This document shows positions 1 through 9,675 of a stretch of 64,000 nucleotides of DNA, piece after piece. Positions within the stretch are counted from its first letter, which is position 1. Each line of letters begins with the position of its first letter. A program made the translations under genes and the position numbers. The stretch covers positions 2,232,001 through 2,296,000 of the forward strand of contig NZ_CP034412.1 of NCBI RefSeq assembly GCF_006094275.1, given 5' to 3'. The notes under the pieces were generated by a model. The model saw only the letters and a program-made list of their open reading frames with translations. It had not been told where the DNA came from and did no database searches. Origin of the DNA: Glutamicibacter creatinolyticus (GTDB lineage: Bacteria; Actinomycetota; Actinomycetes; Actinomycetales; Micrococcaceae).

Positions 1-56
1 TGGCGCTCTGGTCGCGCAAATTCTTCCCCACTGCTTCTCTGCCGTTGAAAGGCTGA
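1..56 (+). CDS. 3' tail of an upstream gene, possibly ACR3 arsenite permease (partial)
   Basis: Only the last 17 codons are present, ending at TGA 54-56, four bases before the arsC start. The readable tail (ALWSRKFF then a short polar end) looks like the end of a membrane protein whose last helix is followed by basic residues. ACR3-type arsenite permeases commonly precede arsC in actinobacterial ars operons, so this is the likely identity. The fragment is too short to prove it. Confidence 0.35.
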   Translation, partial: ALWSRKFFPTASLPLKG

Positions 57-59
57 ACC

Positions 60-467
60 ATGAATACCAAACCCTCTGTTTTATTCGTTTGCGTTCACAA
101 CGCCGGACGCTCGCAAATGGCCGCCGCCTACCTCCAGCACCTTGCCGAAGGCCAGATCGAGGTCCGCTCCGCCGGGTCCGTGCCGGCTGATCAGGTGAAC
201 CCCGCAGCGGTGGAAGCGATGCGGGAAGAAGGCATCGACATGTCCACTGACATCCCGAAGATCCTGACCACCGAAGCGGTGCAAGCCTCGGACGTGGTCA
301 TCACCATGGGCTGCGGCGACACCTGCCCCATCTTCCCGGGCAAACGCTACGAGGACTGGAAACTCGAGGACCCCGCCGGTCAAGGCGTGGAGTCGGTACG
401 CCCGATCCGCGATGAGATCCGCACCCGTATTGAAACCCTCATCGGCGAACTACTTCCCCTGCGTTAG
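60..467 (+). CDS. arsC: arsenate reductase, low-molecular-weight phosphatase type
   Basis: This 135-residue protein should reduce arsenate to arsenite in the cytoplasm so that an efflux pump can export it. The low-molecular-weight tyrosine phosphatase P-loop is visible near the N-terminus as C-x5-R-S, with Cys11 nucleophile and Arg17. Further cysteines at 85 and 89 lie in the segment MGCGDTC, and the general-acid loop is DPAG with Asp104. The length is normal for the family. In actinobacteria such single-domain enzymes are usually recycled by thioredoxin or by mycothiol/mycoredoxin; which applies here cannot be told from sequence. It starts four bases after the preceding gene and is followed 12 bp later by a flavoprotein, so the three genes look like one ars operon. 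The usual ArsR regulator is not in view and may lie to the left. Confidence 0.9.
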   Translation: MNTKPSVLFVCVHNAGRSQMAAAYLQHLAEGQIEVRSAGSVPADQVNPAAVEAMREEGIDMSTDIPKILTTEAVQASDVVITMGCGDTCPIFPGKRYEDWKLEDPAGQGVESVRPIRDEIRTRIETLIGELLPLR

Positions 468-479
468 GAGCAACCCCTC

Positions 480-1838
480 ATGATCACTGATCATCCCGTC
501 CTCATCATTGGTGCGGGCCCTATCGGGTTAGCCACCGCTGCGCACCTGCGCGAACGCGATCAGCACGTTCTCGTCCTGGAATCCGGTGACCATGCCGGAG
601 CGGCCATGAGCCAATGGGCACACATCAAGCTGTTTTCCCCGTGGAAATTCAACGTCAATGCCGCAGCACGCCGCCTGCTAGAAACCCCCACGGACACCTA
701 CCCCGGTGACTGGGCCATGCCAAGGGAAACCTCGCTGCCCACCGGCGGCGAACTGGTGGAAAACTATCTCAAGCCGCTGGCCGCGCATCCCGAGCTGGCC
801 CCGGTAATCCGCTACCAACACCGCGTCACAGGGATTTCCCGACTCACCGAAACCGGGCTGGGGCTGGATAAGACCCGTACGAACGGACGCGAGCAAGCGT
901 TGTTCCTGGTACGCGTTCAAACTCCAGAAGGTGCCCAGGACTTCACCGCCAGGGCCGTCATTGACGCCTCCGGCACCTGGAATACTTCCAACCCGGTCGG
1001 ACGGGCAGGACTCAGCGCCCCAGGAGAAGCCGAAGCTCACGCGCAGGGCCGCATAATCTCGCCGCTGCCTGATCCGCTGGGCGTTGATCGGCAATTACTG
1101 GCCGGCAAGATCGTCCTAGTGCTCGGGGCAGGTCATTCGGCTGCGAACACCCTCATCTCCCTGGGACGGCTCAAGCGAGAACATGAGGACACCCAGATCC
1201 TGTGGGGCCTGCGCGGGACCGCTAATCCAATCAAGCTCTACGGCGGCGGGGCGGCCGATCAGTTGCCTGCTCGCGGGCAGCTCGGTACGAGCCTGCGCCG
1301 TTTTGTCGACACCGAACAAATCACTCTCCTGGAAAACATAGCGATCACCGACCTGACTCCGGGCGAGCGGTTGCACGTACAGCTCTTTGACGGACGAGAA
1401 CTGGATGTGGATTACCTTGTCCCTGCCACTGGTTTCCGTCCCGATCTGAGCATCCTTTCCGAGCTGCGTTTGGAACTTGACCCAGCGGTGGAAGCGCCTC
1501 GTCAGCTTGGCCCGCTCATCGACCCTGAATTCCATAGCTGCGGCACGGTCAGCGCCCACGGCGAACAGGTGCTGGCGCACCCTGAACCGAACTTCTATAT
1601 TGTCGGCATGAAGAGCTACGGACGTGCACCGACCTTCCTCATGGCCACCGGCTACGAGCAGGTTCGCTCCATCAGCGCGCACCTCGCCGGGGATACCACC
1701 GCGGCTTCCACCGTCGGGCTAGACCTGCCTGAGACTGGCGTCTGCTCCACCGACCTCGACGGTTCCTACGATGCTGCGTCCATCGACGCGACAAGCTGTG
1801 AGACTGCTGAGTCTGGACGGACTGGTTGTTTCTGCTGA
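480..1838 (+). CDS. NAD(P)/FAD-dependent flavoprotein of ars operons (ArsO-like)
   Basis: This 452-residue protein has a FAD-binding Rossmann motif at its very start (IIGAGPIGLATAAHL, about residues 9-23) and a second nucleotide-binding motif in the middle (VLGAGHSAAN, about 213-222). This is the two-dinucleotide-domain layout of flavin monooxygenases and pyridine nucleotide-disulfide-type oxidoreductases. Proteins of this kind sit next to arsC and arsenite permease genes in actinobacteria and are often called ArsO, a putative arsenic-related monooxygenase; the exact reaction is not settled. The C-terminus ends in a C-F-C motif, with two further cysteines shortly before it, which could bind arsenite or act in redox chemistry (inference). 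It begins 12 bp after arsC, so it is probably co-transcribed. Confidence 0.75.
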   Translation: MITDHPVLIIGAGPIGLATAAHLRERDQHVLVLESGDHAGAAMSQWAHIKLFSPWKFNVNAAARRLLETPTDTYPGDWAMPRETSLPTGGELVENYLKPLAAHPELAPVIRYQHRVTGISRLTETGLGLDKTRTNGREQALFLVRVQTPEGAQDFTARAVIDASGTWNTSNPVGRAGLSAPGEAEAHAQGRIISPLPDPLGVDRQLLAGKIVLVLGAGHSAANTLISLGRLKREHEDTQILWGLRGTANPIKLYGGGAADQLPARGQLGTSLRRFVDTEQITLLENIAITDLTPGERLHVQLFDGRELDVDYLVPATGFRPDLSILSELRLELDPAVEAPRQLGPLIDPEFHSCGTVSAHGEQVLAHPEPNFYIVGMKSYGRAPTFLMATGYEQVRSISAHLAGDTTAASTVGLDLPETGVCSTDLDGSYDAASIDATSCETAESGRTGCFC

Positions 1839-2306
1839 TCCGCAACCGGCGACTCTCGGGTTCCCTACCGGAACACTGCACGATTTCACCGAGCCTCGAT
1901 CCACGAAATGTCGCGTGGGGGTAGCCCCGTTGAATGCCTCGGACCATGGCTACCCACAGTGAGCCCGAACGACGAACACGTGTTAGTTGAAGATTCCATG
2001 TTGGTGCTCTTGGCCATGGTGGATCGATGGAGATCTATGAAAGTGATACCAGTAGGTGTTGGTGGCTCTCCAGCTTGGGGGTTCCTGAAGGCACTTGATG
2101 CGGCTCGGCTTCCATGCGGAGTACGCAAGTAGCTACTGGTCATCACCGCCAAACCGCCGTTGACCGCCCGGACTTGTTGCTCAGATCGGCCAGCCGGCCG
2201 GAGTGCGACTGGCAGAACCCTGCGGCTTGTCCGTCCACCCTTGCCCGGCAGCTTCCGAGGCGTTAGATTGATCAGCATTCGACGACGCCGTCTGGAGGCA
2301 CTTTCC
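1839..2306. other. intergenic stretch, no gene recognised
   Basis: These 468 bp separate the ars operon from the molybdoenzyme operon. Short open frames exist on both strands, but none has a convincing ribosome site or a recognisable protein. The composition is less GC-biased than the flanks. The promoter of the molybdoenzyme operon should lie here, but I could not identify a clear -10/-35 pair. Confidence 0.5.
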
Positions 2307-2819
2307 GTGGGGCATCAGTTACATTTCACAGTCGACGGCCAGGAGCACACATTGCCCCTGGACCCCCGAACCACCCTGCTCGACGCACTGCGCGACCGGC
2401 TGGGGGTGATGTCTGCGAAGAAAGGGTGCGACCACGGTCAGTGCGGCGCGTGCACGGTCCTGGTCAACGGGCGGCGGCTGAACTCATGCCTGGCGCTGGC
2501 GCTCTCCTACGACGGAGCCGAGATCACCACCGCCGACGGCCTGACCGAGGCAGGTGAGCTCTCCGGACTGCACCGGGCGTTCCTGGAACAGGACGCCTTC
2601 CAGTGCGGCTACTGCACTCCCGGACAGGTGTGCTCGGCCGCCGGGGTCATTCAGGAGGCCGCCGACCAGGCGCCCAGTGTGGTCACCGAGGACCTGCAGG
2701 CACCGGTGGAACTGACCGACGCGGAAATCCGCGAGCGGATGAGTGGGAACCTGTGCCGGTGCGGGGCCTACATCAACATCGTGGCCGCGGTCCGCCAGGC
2801 TGCCGAGGATCCGCGATGA
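2307..2819 (+). CDS. paoA: aldehyde oxidoreductase [2Fe-2S] subunit (PaoA/YagT-like)
   Basis: This is the small iron-sulfur subunit of a xanthine-oxidase-family molybdoenzyme, passing electrons between the molybdenum centre and FAD. The plant-type cluster motif CDHGQCGAC plus a later Cys and the second-cluster motifs CGYC and CRC are all present in the usual order. I chose the GTG at 2307 (170 residues) because GGAG lies about nine bases upstream and the conserved part begins at once. A longer frame from 2160 adds an unconvincing arginine-rich stretch. E. coli PaoA carries a Tat signal, but no twin-arginine signal is visible with either start, so this enzyme is probably cytoplasmic. Its stop overlaps the next start (ATGA), indicating translational coupling. 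Confidence 0.88.
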   Translation: MGHQLHFTVDGQEHTLPLDPRTTLLDALRDRLGVMSAKKGCDHGQCGACTVLVNGRRLNSCLALALSYDGAEITTADGLTEAGELSGLHRAFLEQDAFQCGYCTPGQVCSAAGVIQEAADQAPSVVTEDLQAPVELTDAEIRERMSGNLCRCGAYINIVAAVRQAAEDPR

Positions 2820-3826
2820 AACCTTTCGAGTATCAGCGCGTGAGCGACCCCAACGATGCCGTGGCGGCCGTGGCAGGGAATCCCAAGGCGAAGTTCCTGG
2901 CCGGCGGCACCAACCTGGTTGACCACCTCAAGCTGGGAATCACCACCCCCGAACTGCTGGTGGACATCAGCCGCCTGGACCTGACCGAGGTGGAAGAACT
3001 GGAGAACCAGGGCCTGCGGCTGGGCGCCATGGTGCGCAACAGCGACGCGGCCGCCCACCCGCTGATCCGCCGGAACTACCCCGTACTCTCCCGGGCGCTG
3101 CTCTCCGGTGCCTCGGGACAGCTGCGCAACGCCGCCACCACCGGCGGGAATCTGCTGCAGCGCACCCGCTGCGTGTACTTCCAGGACCTATCCACTGCGT
3201 GTAACAAGCGGGAGCCGGGTAGCGGCTGCTCTGCCCTGGACGGGTATACCCGCTATCACGCGATCCTCGGTGCCTCACCACACTGCATTGCCACCCACCC
3301 CTCGGATATGGCGGTCGCCCTGACCGCCCTGAATGCCACCGTGGTGGTGTGGGGGCCGGACGGGGAACGGCGCATCCCGATCAGCAAGCTGTACCGCCTG
3401 CCCGAAGATCATCCCGAACGTGACACCGTGCTGGAGCACGGGGAGCTGATTACCGCGGTGGAACTGCCGCCGCCCTCCGGTGCGCGCTCCACCTACCGAA
3501 AGATCCGCGACCGCGCCTCATATGCCTTCGCCCTGGTATCGGTGGCCGCCCTGGTTGACGTCGATGACTCCGGGCCTACCCCGCTGATCCGCGACGTGGC
3601 CATTGCCCTGGGCGGGGTGGCGCACAAGCCATGGCGTGCCGAACGCGCCGAGGCGATCCTGCGCGGCAGCGAACCGAGCCTGGAGGCTTTTCGGCGGGCG
3701 GCGGACGCCGAACTTCAAGGCGCCGAACCGGTAGCGGGCAACGCCTTCAAGGTCCAGATGGCCCGTGGGGCCATCACCACGGTGCTCGCAGAACTGACGG
3801 ATCTACAGGAGGCCGACCATGAGTGA
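2816..3826 (+). CDS. paoB: aldehyde oxidoreductase FAD-binding subunit (PaoB/YagS-like)
   Basis: This 336-residue medium subunit carries FAD. The N-terminal FAD motif [13 protein letters not shown] and the middle motif [12 protein letters not shown] are clear. After it comes a cysteine-rich insertion at about residues 119-160 (Cys in [18 protein letters not shown] and [12 protein letters not shown]). This matches the extra [4Fe-4S] cluster loop known in E. coli PaoB and 4-hydroxybenzoyl-CoA reductase-type subunits, so the enzyme should have three Fe-S clusters in total. The start overlaps the stop of the 2Fe-2S subunit by four bases, and the 3' end overlaps the molybdenum subunit by eight bases. 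The three genes therefore form a tightly coupled heterotrimer operon. Confidence 0.88.
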   Translation: MKPFEYQRVSDPNDAVAAVAGNPKAKFLAGGTNLVDHLKLGITTPELLVDISRLDLTEVEELENQGLRLGAMVRNSDAAAHPLIRRNYPVLSRALLSGASGQLRNAATTGGNLLQRTRCVYFQDLSTACNKREPGSGCSALDGYTRYHAILGASPHCIATHPSDMAVALTALNATVVVWGPDGERRIPISKLYRLPEDHPERDTVLEHGELITAVELPPPSGARSTYRKIRDRASYAFALVSVAALVDVDDSGPTPLIRDVAIALGGVAHKPWRAERAEAILRGSEPSLEAFRRAADAELQGAEPVAGNAFKVQMARGAITTVLAELTDLQEADHE

Positions 3827-5891
3827 TCCGCTGAAGGTTTCCTCAATCGGGACCCAACCGGTGCGTTTGGACGGCCCGGACAAGGTGCGCGGCCGCGCCC
3901 CCTACGCCTACGAGCATGAAGTCGAAGACCCCCTGTTCCTCTACCCGGTTCAGGCCGAAATCGCCCGTGGGAAGGTGGTGAACCTGTCCACTGCGGCGGC
4001 CGAGGCGGCCGAGGGCGTGGTGCACGTACTCACCGCCCAGAACGCTCCGGCCCTCAAGGACACGGAAGACGGTGAACTGGCGATCCTGCAGTCCCCCGAG
4101 GTCCGTTTCCGGGGGCAGTACCTGGGCGCGGTCATCGCCACCACCCCCGAGCAGGCCCGCAGCGCCGCGGACCTTATCGAAATCGGCTATGAACGCGAAG
4201 ACCACGACGTCCAACTGCGCAAGGACCATCCCGGGGCGCGGAAGCCGCAGTCCGGCGGGGGTGACGTCACCGAGGGCGACTTCGATGCCGCCTTCGCCAA
4301 GGCCGAGGTGAGCATAGACGCCTGGTACAGCACGCCAATGGAACACAACAACCCGATGGAGCCGCACACCACGGTGGCCAAATGGGACGGCAGCACGCTG
4401 ACGCTGTGGACCTCAACCCAGGGCGTACACCCCGCCCGGACGGCGATTGCCCCGGTGCTGGGACTGGACCCGGAACAGATCCGTATCATCTCCCCGCACG
4501 TGGGCGGCGGATTCGGGTCCAAGGGCGTGCCGCACGCGGACATGATGCTCACCGCGCAGGCCGCCCGCGCACTGCCCGGACGCACCGTGAAGTATGCGGT
4601 CTCCCGGCAGCAGATGTTCTCCATCACCGGATACCGTGCCCCCACCCTGCAGCACATCCGGTTGGGTGCGGGGGCCGACGGGCAAATCACCGCCTTTGGT
4701 TTTGATGCCTTGTCAATGTCCTCCCACACCAAGGAATTCCCGGAGGAGGCAACCAAACCGGCCCGCATGATGTACGCCGGGGAGCATCGCCGGCTGACCC
4801 AGCGTGTGGTCCCCCTGGATGTGCCGGTCCCGTCCTGGATGCGCGCTCCAGGGGAGGCTCCGGGCATGGTGGGCCTGGAGATTGCCATGGACGAGCTGGC
4901 CGTGGCCTGCGGCATCGATCCCATTGAGCTTCGGGTGCGCAATGACCCACAGACCGACCCGGACACCGGGTTGCCGTTCAACCAGCGCCGGCTCGTGGAC
5001 TGTCTGCGCGAAGGTGCCAGGCGCTTTGGCTGGGCCGCGCGCAGCGCGCAGCCGGGCACCCGGCGGGAGAACGGGTGGCTGATCGGGTTGGGAGTGGCTT
5101 CCTCCACCTACCCGGCCAGCCGACAGCCCGGATCCGTCGCCCGGATCCGGCGTGTACAGGACGGCTACCAGGTGACCATCGGCGCCGCGGACCTGGGCAC
5201 CGGTACCTGGACCGCTCTCACACAGGTCGCCGCCGACGCCCTGCAGGTTCCACTGGAGCAGATTCAGCTGCAGATCGGTGACACCAGCCTGCCCAACGCC
5301 ACGGTGGCCGGCGGTTCCACCGGCCTGGCCAGTTGGAGCGCCGCGGTCCTCGCCGGGGCCGAGGCGCTGCGCGCCGAGCACGGCCGCGACCCGGCGGTCG
5401 GGGCCGAGGCCCAGGGCGAGGCCAAGAAGAACCCGGCGGCCGAAAAATGGGCGATGCACTCCTTCGGCGCCCAGTTCGCCCAGGTGCGAATCCAAGAATC
5501 CACCGGTGAAATCCGGATGGACCGGATGCTCGGTGTCTTCTCGGCCGGGCGGATCGTGAACCCGCGCACCGCCCGATCCCAGTTCATCGGTGGGATGACC
5601 ATGGGTCTGGGCATGGCGCTGCATGAAAAGAGTGAACTGGATCCGCGGTTTGGACACGTGGTGAACCATGACCTGGCAGAGTACCACGTCCCGGTCAACG
5701 CGGACGTGCCCGAAATCGAGGTGTCCTGGCTGGATGAGGAGGATCCACTGGCTGGCCCCGTCGGTGCGCGCGGCATTGGCGAGATCGGCATAGTGGGCGC
5801 GGCCGCCGCCATCGCGAACGCGGCCTACAACGCCACCGGGGTGCGGGTCAGGGAGCTTCCGTTGTTTGGCGATGCGTTCCTCCCGCGATGA
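3819..5891 (+). CDS. paoC: aldehyde oxidoreductase molybdenum-binding subunit (PaoC/YagR-like)
   Basis: This 690-residue large subunit binds the molybdenum cofactor and performs aldehyde (or heterocycle) oxidation. The N-terminal aldehyde oxidase a/b hammerhead domain covers roughly residues 20-130. The cofactor-binding motif [10 protein letters not shown] is at about residue 227. The C-terminal GARGIGEIG segment carries the conserved catalytic Glu of the xanthine oxidase family. The length is close to E. coli PaoC (about 730). The following cytidylyltransferase gene suggests the cytosine dinucleotide form of the cofactor (inference). The native substrate cannot be read from sequence; PaoABC relatives oxidise a broad set of aromatic aldehydes. 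Confidence 0.88.
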   Translation: MSDPLKVSSIGTQPVRLDGPDKVRGRAPYAYEHEVEDPLFLYPVQAEIARGKVVNLSTAAAEAAEGVVHVLTAQNAPALKDTEDGELAILQSPEVRFRGQYLGAVIATTPEQARSAADLIEIGYEREDHDVQLRKDHPGARKPQSGGGDVTEGDFDAAFAKAEVSIDAWYSTPMEHNNPMEPHTTVAKWDGSTLTLWTSTQGVHPARTAIAPVLGLDPEQIRIISPHVGGGFGSKGVPHADMMLTAQAARALPGRTVKYAVSRQQMFSITGYRAPTLQHIRLGAGADGQITAFGFDALSMSSHTKEFPEEATKPARMMYAGEHRRLTQRVVPLDVPVPSWMRAPGEAPGMVGLEIAMDELAVACGIDPIELRVRNDPQTDPDTGLPFNQRRLVDCLREGARRFGWAARSAQPGTRRENGWLIGLGVASSTYPASRQPGSVARIRRVQDGYQVTIGAADLGTGTWTALTQVAADALQVPLEQIQLQIGDTSLPNATVAGGSTGLASWSAAVLAGAEALRAEHGRDPAVGAEAQGEAKKNPAAEKWAMHSFGAQFAQVRIQESTGEIRMDRMLGVFSAGRIVNPRTARSQFIGGMTMGLGMALHEKSELDPRFGHVVNHDLAEYHVPVNADVPEIEVSWLDEEDPLAGPVGARGIGEIGIVGAAAAIANAAYNATGVRVRELPLFGDAFLPR

Positions 5892-6561
5892 GCCGCGCCG
5901 TGGGCCCGGGCTGACTCCGGTACCGCCCGGCCCGGTGGGGCTCGTGCTGGCCGCCGGGGCGGGCCGTCGCCTGGGCCGGGGGCCGAAGGCCCTGCTGCAG
6001 ATCCACGGGGTTCCGCTGGTGGCCGCACTGGCCGGAACCCTGCTCGCCGGGGGCTGCTCCGAGATCGTGGTGGTCACCGGCGCCGGAGCCGAGGACGTCG
6101 CGAAGGCCCTGGCCGGCGAGGCCCGGGTGCGCACGGTCCACAATCCCCGCTGGAGGCAGGGCATGGGCACCTCCCTGCGCTGCGGGCTGCAGGCCATCGG
6201 GTCTCACCTGGATGTCATGGTGACCCCCGTGGACCGTCCGGGCATCACTGCCGCGGAAGTCGGCAGGATCATCGCCGCCCACCGGCCCGGGCGGATCACT
6301 GCGGCGGCCCACCAGGATCCGGACGGGCGGCTGCGCCGCGGCCACCCGGTTCTTTTCGACGCGTCCTGGTGCCCCGCGGCGAGCGCCGCGGCCCACGCCG
6401 ACGTGGGAGCCCGCAAACTGCTCAGCCAGCGCGGTGACGTGGTCGACCTCATTGACTGTTCGGACCTGGAGGACGGTGCAGACCTGGACGTCCCGGCGGA
6501 TCTTGCGCGGTGGGTCGGATCCCCGGCCCCGGCTTCAACCCCCGGGAGTACTGGGGTGTAG
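5866..6561 (+). CDS. molybdenum cofactor cytidylyltransferase-like NTP transferase (MocA family)
   Basis: This 231-residue nucleotidyltransferase has the family signature LAAGAGRRLGRGPKALL near residues 27-43 and the metal-binding segment TPVDRPG. MocA-type enzymes add CMP to molybdopterin to make the cytosine dinucleotide form used by PaoABC-type enzymes, and the position directly after the molybdenum subunit fits that role. The start is uncertain: TTG at 5866 lies about ten bases after GGGAG, while the ATG at 5872 is six bases further in. Both overlap the preceding gene. The 3' end overlaps the convergent XdhC-type gene by 27 bp. Confidence 0.8.
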   Translation: MAMRSSRDEPRRGPGLTPVPPGPVGLVLAAGAGRRLGRGPKALLQIHGVPLVAALAGTLLAGGCSEIVVVTGAGAEDVAKALAGEARVRTVHNPRWRQGMGTSLRCGLQAIGSHLDVMVTPVDRPGITAAEVGRIIAAHRPGRITAAAHQDPDGRLRRGHPVLFDASWCPAASAAAHADVGARKLLSQRGDVVDLIDCSDLEDGADLDVPADLARWVGSPAPASTPGSTGV

Positions 6562-7674
6562 CGGCTGGGTTCCGTGGCTCAGCGGAAGGATCTGCGCTTG
6601 CCCGCCTTGAACGGCCAGGATCTCGGCCAGGATCGAGACGGCCACCTCGGCGGGGGTCTGTGCGCCCAATCCCAGTCCTATCGGGGAATGCAAACGCTCC
6701 AGTGCCTGGTCATCCACTCCCGCCTGCCGCAGGGCGCAGCGCCGGTCGCGGTCACTGCGCCGTGAGCCCATCGCCCCGACGTAGCCGACCCCCAGCCCCA
6801 ACGCGAACTGCAACGCCGGAATGTCGATTTTTGGATCATGGGTGAGAATGCAGATCATGCTGCGTACATCCAAGTCCCCGGCGTCGGCGGCCCGAGCCAG
6901 GAAATGGTGCGGCCAGGCCTGCGCCACCTCGGCGCCGGGAAATGCCGCTGGATCGGCGAACGCGGAGCGCGGATCACACACGGTGATCCGGTAGCCCAGC
7001 GGCCGGGCGGCCTCCACCAGCGCCTGCCCGAAGGCGTTCGCCCCGACAACCACCAGATGTGCCGGAGTTACCCGGCTTTCAACGAACAGCTCGAGCCGTA
7101 CCCTGTTGTCCCCCGGGACGGCGATCCGCACGGTTCCCGTCCGCTCATTCCGGATCATGGCCGCCGTCTGACTGGCAGCCGCAGGCAACGCCGCGGGTGG
7201 AACCAGTGGTTCCAAAGCGGCCAGCAGCTCGTTCTCGTCGTTGGCCCGAACTTCAACGGCGTGGCTGGCGTGTTCCCGGTCTGCGGAGGGAAGCGGCATG
7301 ATCACCGCCACCGGGTCGGCCTGGCTGGCCGACCGGGCCAGACCCCGGCCCCCGGCGAGGAAGGGCTGCACCAGGACCTCGATGGCCCCGCCGCACATCA
7401 GGCCAACGGCGAAGGCGTCCTCATCGCTGTACCCGAAGGCGTGTACGGCCGGCTCACCGCTGGCCAGGGCGTCTTGGCAGGCCTCGAACACGGCGCCCTC
7501 GACGCAGCCTCCGCTCAGGGAACCCTGGACCGCTCCCGTCGAGTCGACGAGCATGGAGGTTCCGACGGGCCGAGGGGCGGAGCCCTGGACCGCGACGATG
7601 GTCGCGACCGCGACATCCCGCGGATTGTCTAGGTCGAAGAGCCGCTGCTGTGCGGCAAACAGAATGTCCAGCAC
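6535..7674 (-). CDS. XdhC/CoxI-family molybdoenzyme maturation factor (PaoD-like)
   Basis: This 379-residue protein of the XdhC family binds molybdenum cofactor, helps its sulfuration and insertion, and protects it until the apoenzyme accepts it. The N-terminal XdhC/CoxI domain shows SLSGGCVEGAVFEAC (about residues 52-66) and the conserved LMCGGAIEVLVQPF segment. The C-terminal Rossmann-like domain (about 200-330) contains VVGANAFGQALVEAARPLGY. It is transcribed toward the molybdoenzyme operon and overlaps the cytidylyltransferase gene at the 3' ends, whereas E. coli paoD is the last gene of the same operon. The start is GTG with no good ribosome site nearby, so the message may be leaderless. 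Confidence 0.85.
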   Translation of the reverse strand: MLDILFAAQQRLFDLDNPRDVAVATIVAVQGSAPRPVGTSMLVDSTGAVQGSLSGGCVEGAVFEACQDALASGEPAVHAFGYSDEDAFAVGLMCGGAIEVLVQPFLAGGRGLARSASQADPVAVIMPLPSADREHASHAVEVRANDENELLAALEPLVPPAALPAAASQTAAMIRNERTGTVRIAVPGDNRVRLELFVESRVTPAHLVVVGANAFGQALVEAARPLGYRITVCDPRSAFADPAAFPGAEVAQAWPHHFLARAADAGDLDVRSMICILTHDPKIDIPALQFALGLGVGYVGAMGSRRSDRDRRCALRQAGVDDQALERLHSPIGLGLGAQTPAEVAVSILAEILAVQGGQAQILPLSHGTQPLHPSTPGG

Positions 7675-7812
7675 AGTGCACAGCCTATCCTGGCTTCAGC
7701 GCAGGCATAGCCGCTCGCAGCTTTCTTCAAGAGAGCGATAACCGGAAGGCCCAGCGTCCCGGCGGAGACAGTGCCGTTCCGTCCAACGACCAAGAAAGAC
7801 CGACGGTGAGGT

Positions 7813-8727
7813 TCAGGCTTGGTGCTGGCCAGGCTCAGGGTGGGGATGCGGCAGGCCGGCAATGGGCACTTCGATTACCGCCTGCACGGGCAGATGATCA
7901 GACCCCCATCCCCCGCCGTATTGCCTTCCGTTGATGCCTGCGCTGCGGACCAGAAGATCTGGGGACACCAAAATCCAATCAACCCGGGGACGCCGGGATG
8001 TCGGTGCACGGTAAGCGGCGAACGTTCCCCACTGTGTAGCCACCCGTCGTGGTGCGGCGTCCAGCGAATCGAGGAGCGTATTTTCGCAGAGCAACTGGGC
8101 CAGCGGCGCCGACCCAGGACGTGCATTGAGGTCGCCGGTGACAACCGTCGGGTGCTCGCTGCCCCTCACCAGCCGGGCGATCACCTGAGCGGAGCGGAGC
8201 CGAGAATGCGCGGACAGATGATCGAAGTGTGTGTTGATCATCTGTAGGCGCTGGCCGGTTCCACGGTCCTGGAAAAGTGCCTCGATGAGTACCCGGGGAA
8301 CAAGGTTTCCCCAGGACATCGAGCCGGGTTGGGCCGGGTGATTCGACAGGGCCTTTTGTTCCCAGGAAAGCAGCTCCAGTCTTTGGGCATCGTAGATGAT
8401 CGGGCATTGTTCGTCTGCTCGTTGACGATCCCGCCCATGACCGATCGCTCGATAAGTCCCGCCCAAGGATTCGATGAGGAAATCCACTTGATCGGCAAGG
8501 GCCTCCTGCACCCCCAGTAGGGCAGGCTGCTCCGCTTCCAGCAGTGCGCGAAGTCGAGGCGCCCTCACCCTCCATTGATCGGCTTCGCGTTGGAAGAGGT
8601 ACTGCATGCGGCGCCGAATGTTCCAGCTCATGACATGCAATGCCGGGGGCCTTCTCTTGCCCACCACTGCCGCCAAGGGCCCCGAGGAGCCACGGCCAAG
8701 GTTGGCATCGGAGACATCGGGGCCCAT
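7813..8727 (-). CDS. endonuclease/exonuclease/phosphatase-family hydrolase
   Basis: This 304-residue protein contains the metal-dependent EEP fold. Motifs occur in the expected order: MSWNIRR (about residue 33), LLGVQEAL with the metal-binding Glu (about 70), INTHFDHL (about 164), TGDLNARPGS (about 197), VDWILVS, and the catalytic GSDHLPV near the C-terminus. Family members cleave phosphodiesters or phosphomonoesters in nucleic acids, lipids or small molecules; nothing here identifies the substrate. No signal peptide or membrane segment is present. The ATG at 8727 is preceded by AGGAA at suitable spacing. The gene is divergent from the phosphatase at 8959, with 231 bp between them. Confidence 0.8.
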   Translation of the reverse strand: MGPDVSDANLGRGSSGPLAAVVGKRRPPALHVMSWNIRRRMQYLFQREADQWRVRAPRLRALLEAEQPALLGVQEALADQVDFLIESLGGTYRAIGHGRDRQRADEQCPIIYDAQRLELLSWEQKALSNHPAQPGSMSWGNLVPRVLIEALFQDRGTGQRLQMINTHFDHLSAHSRLRSAQVIARLVRGSEHPTVVTGDLNARPGSAPLAQLLCENTLLDSLDAAPRRVATQWGTFAAYRAPTSRRPRVDWILVSPDLLVRSAGINGRQYGGGWGSDHLPVQAVIEVPIAGLPHPHPEPGQHQA

Positions 8728-8958
8728 GGGGTTCCTGCTTTCCTAAGAAAACGCCTGTTCCAATGGTTGCAGAGACTTCATTCGTCAATTGTCCTCCAAA
8801 AGCCGGCTCGGCAAAAGGAGACGTTCGTGATGCCACGTCGATTCCTAGAGCTGTGCCCTGTCGGCTGCCCGCCACGGCAGGCGACCGATCAAGTCAGCCA
8901 CGCTGGCATGATCTGCGTGCCGGTGGGTTTGCGCGCACCGAATGATTAGGCTGAGGGC

Positions 8959-9666
8959 ATGGCGACAGTATTACTCGTGCGGCACGGCCGCTCCACAGCC
9001 AACGCCACTGGGATGTTGGCCGGACGGATGGATGGCGTCACCCTGGATGAAGCCGGACGGGATCAAGCGGCCCTGACCGGAGAACTGTTGGCAGCGGTGC
9101 CCCTTGCCGCAGTCGTGTCCAGCCCCCTCGAACGATGCCGGGAGACCAGCCAGTTCATCCTTGATCGGCAACGCCAGGCACCGGATGCTCCCGTTGAGTC
9201 CGACTTGACCGAGTGTGACTACGGCCAGTGGCAGGGCCGCCAACTCAGCGAGCTTGTGACCGAAAACCTGTGGTCGGTGGTGCAGTCGCAACCTTCCGCC
9301 GTGACGTTTCCGGATGGCGAGTCCCTGGCCGCGATGCAGACGCGCTCGGTGGCCGCGATCCGTCGCCATGATGCGGCATTCGAGGCCGAGCATGGACCCA
9401 ATGCCGTTTGGGCGGCAGTCAGTCACGGCGACATCATCAAGTCGGTGCTCGCCGACGCGCTGGGCATGCATCTGGACCTGTTCCAGCGCATCAACGTGGG
9501 CCCGGCATCGGTCTCCATTGTGCGGTACGGAGGGCCTCGCCCAAGCGTGTACGCGATCAATACCGAGGCTGGCGATTTGTCTTGGTTGGCCAAAGGAATC
9601 AGCGCGGGCGATGCTGCGGTGGGTGGCGGCTCGGGACACCAGACATCAGCGACCAAATCGGCCTAG
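8959..9666 (+). CDS. histidine phosphatase family protein (MSMEG_4193-like)
   Basis: This 235-residue member of the phosphoglycerate-mutase-like histidine phosphatases has the catalytic LVRHGRST motif at residues 6-13, the SSPLERCRETSQF motif at about 55, and the second catalytic histidine in VSHGDIIKS at about 154. The trio histidine phosphatase, DUF3090 protein and SCO1664-type protein is a conserved actinobacterial gene cluster, and this gene leads it here. The biological substrate is unknown. The next gene begins ten bases after the stop. Confidence 0.85.
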   Translation: MATVLLVRHGRSTANATGMLAGRMDGVTLDEAGRDQAALTGELLAAVPLAAVVSSPLERCRETSQFILDRQRQAPDAPVESDLTECDYGQWQGRQLSELVTENLWSVVQSQPSAVTFPDGESLAAMQTRSVAAIRRHDAAFEAEHGPNAVWAAVSHGDIIKSVLADALGMHLDLFQRINVGPASVSIVRYGGPRPSVYAINTEAGDLSWLAKGISAGDAAVGGGSGHQTSATKSA

Positions 9667-9675
9667 AATACACAC

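Noticed and set aside
1886..2278. Minus-strand 130-codon frame in the gap between the ars and molybdoenzyme operons
   Set aside because: No ribosome site, serine/arginine-rich shadow-like composition and no recognisable domain.
4713..6197. A 494-codon minus-strand frame opposite the molybdenum subunit and cytidylyltransferase
   Set aside because: Shadow frame with low-complexity Gly/Pro/Arg-rich sequence; the plus-strand genes have all family motifs.
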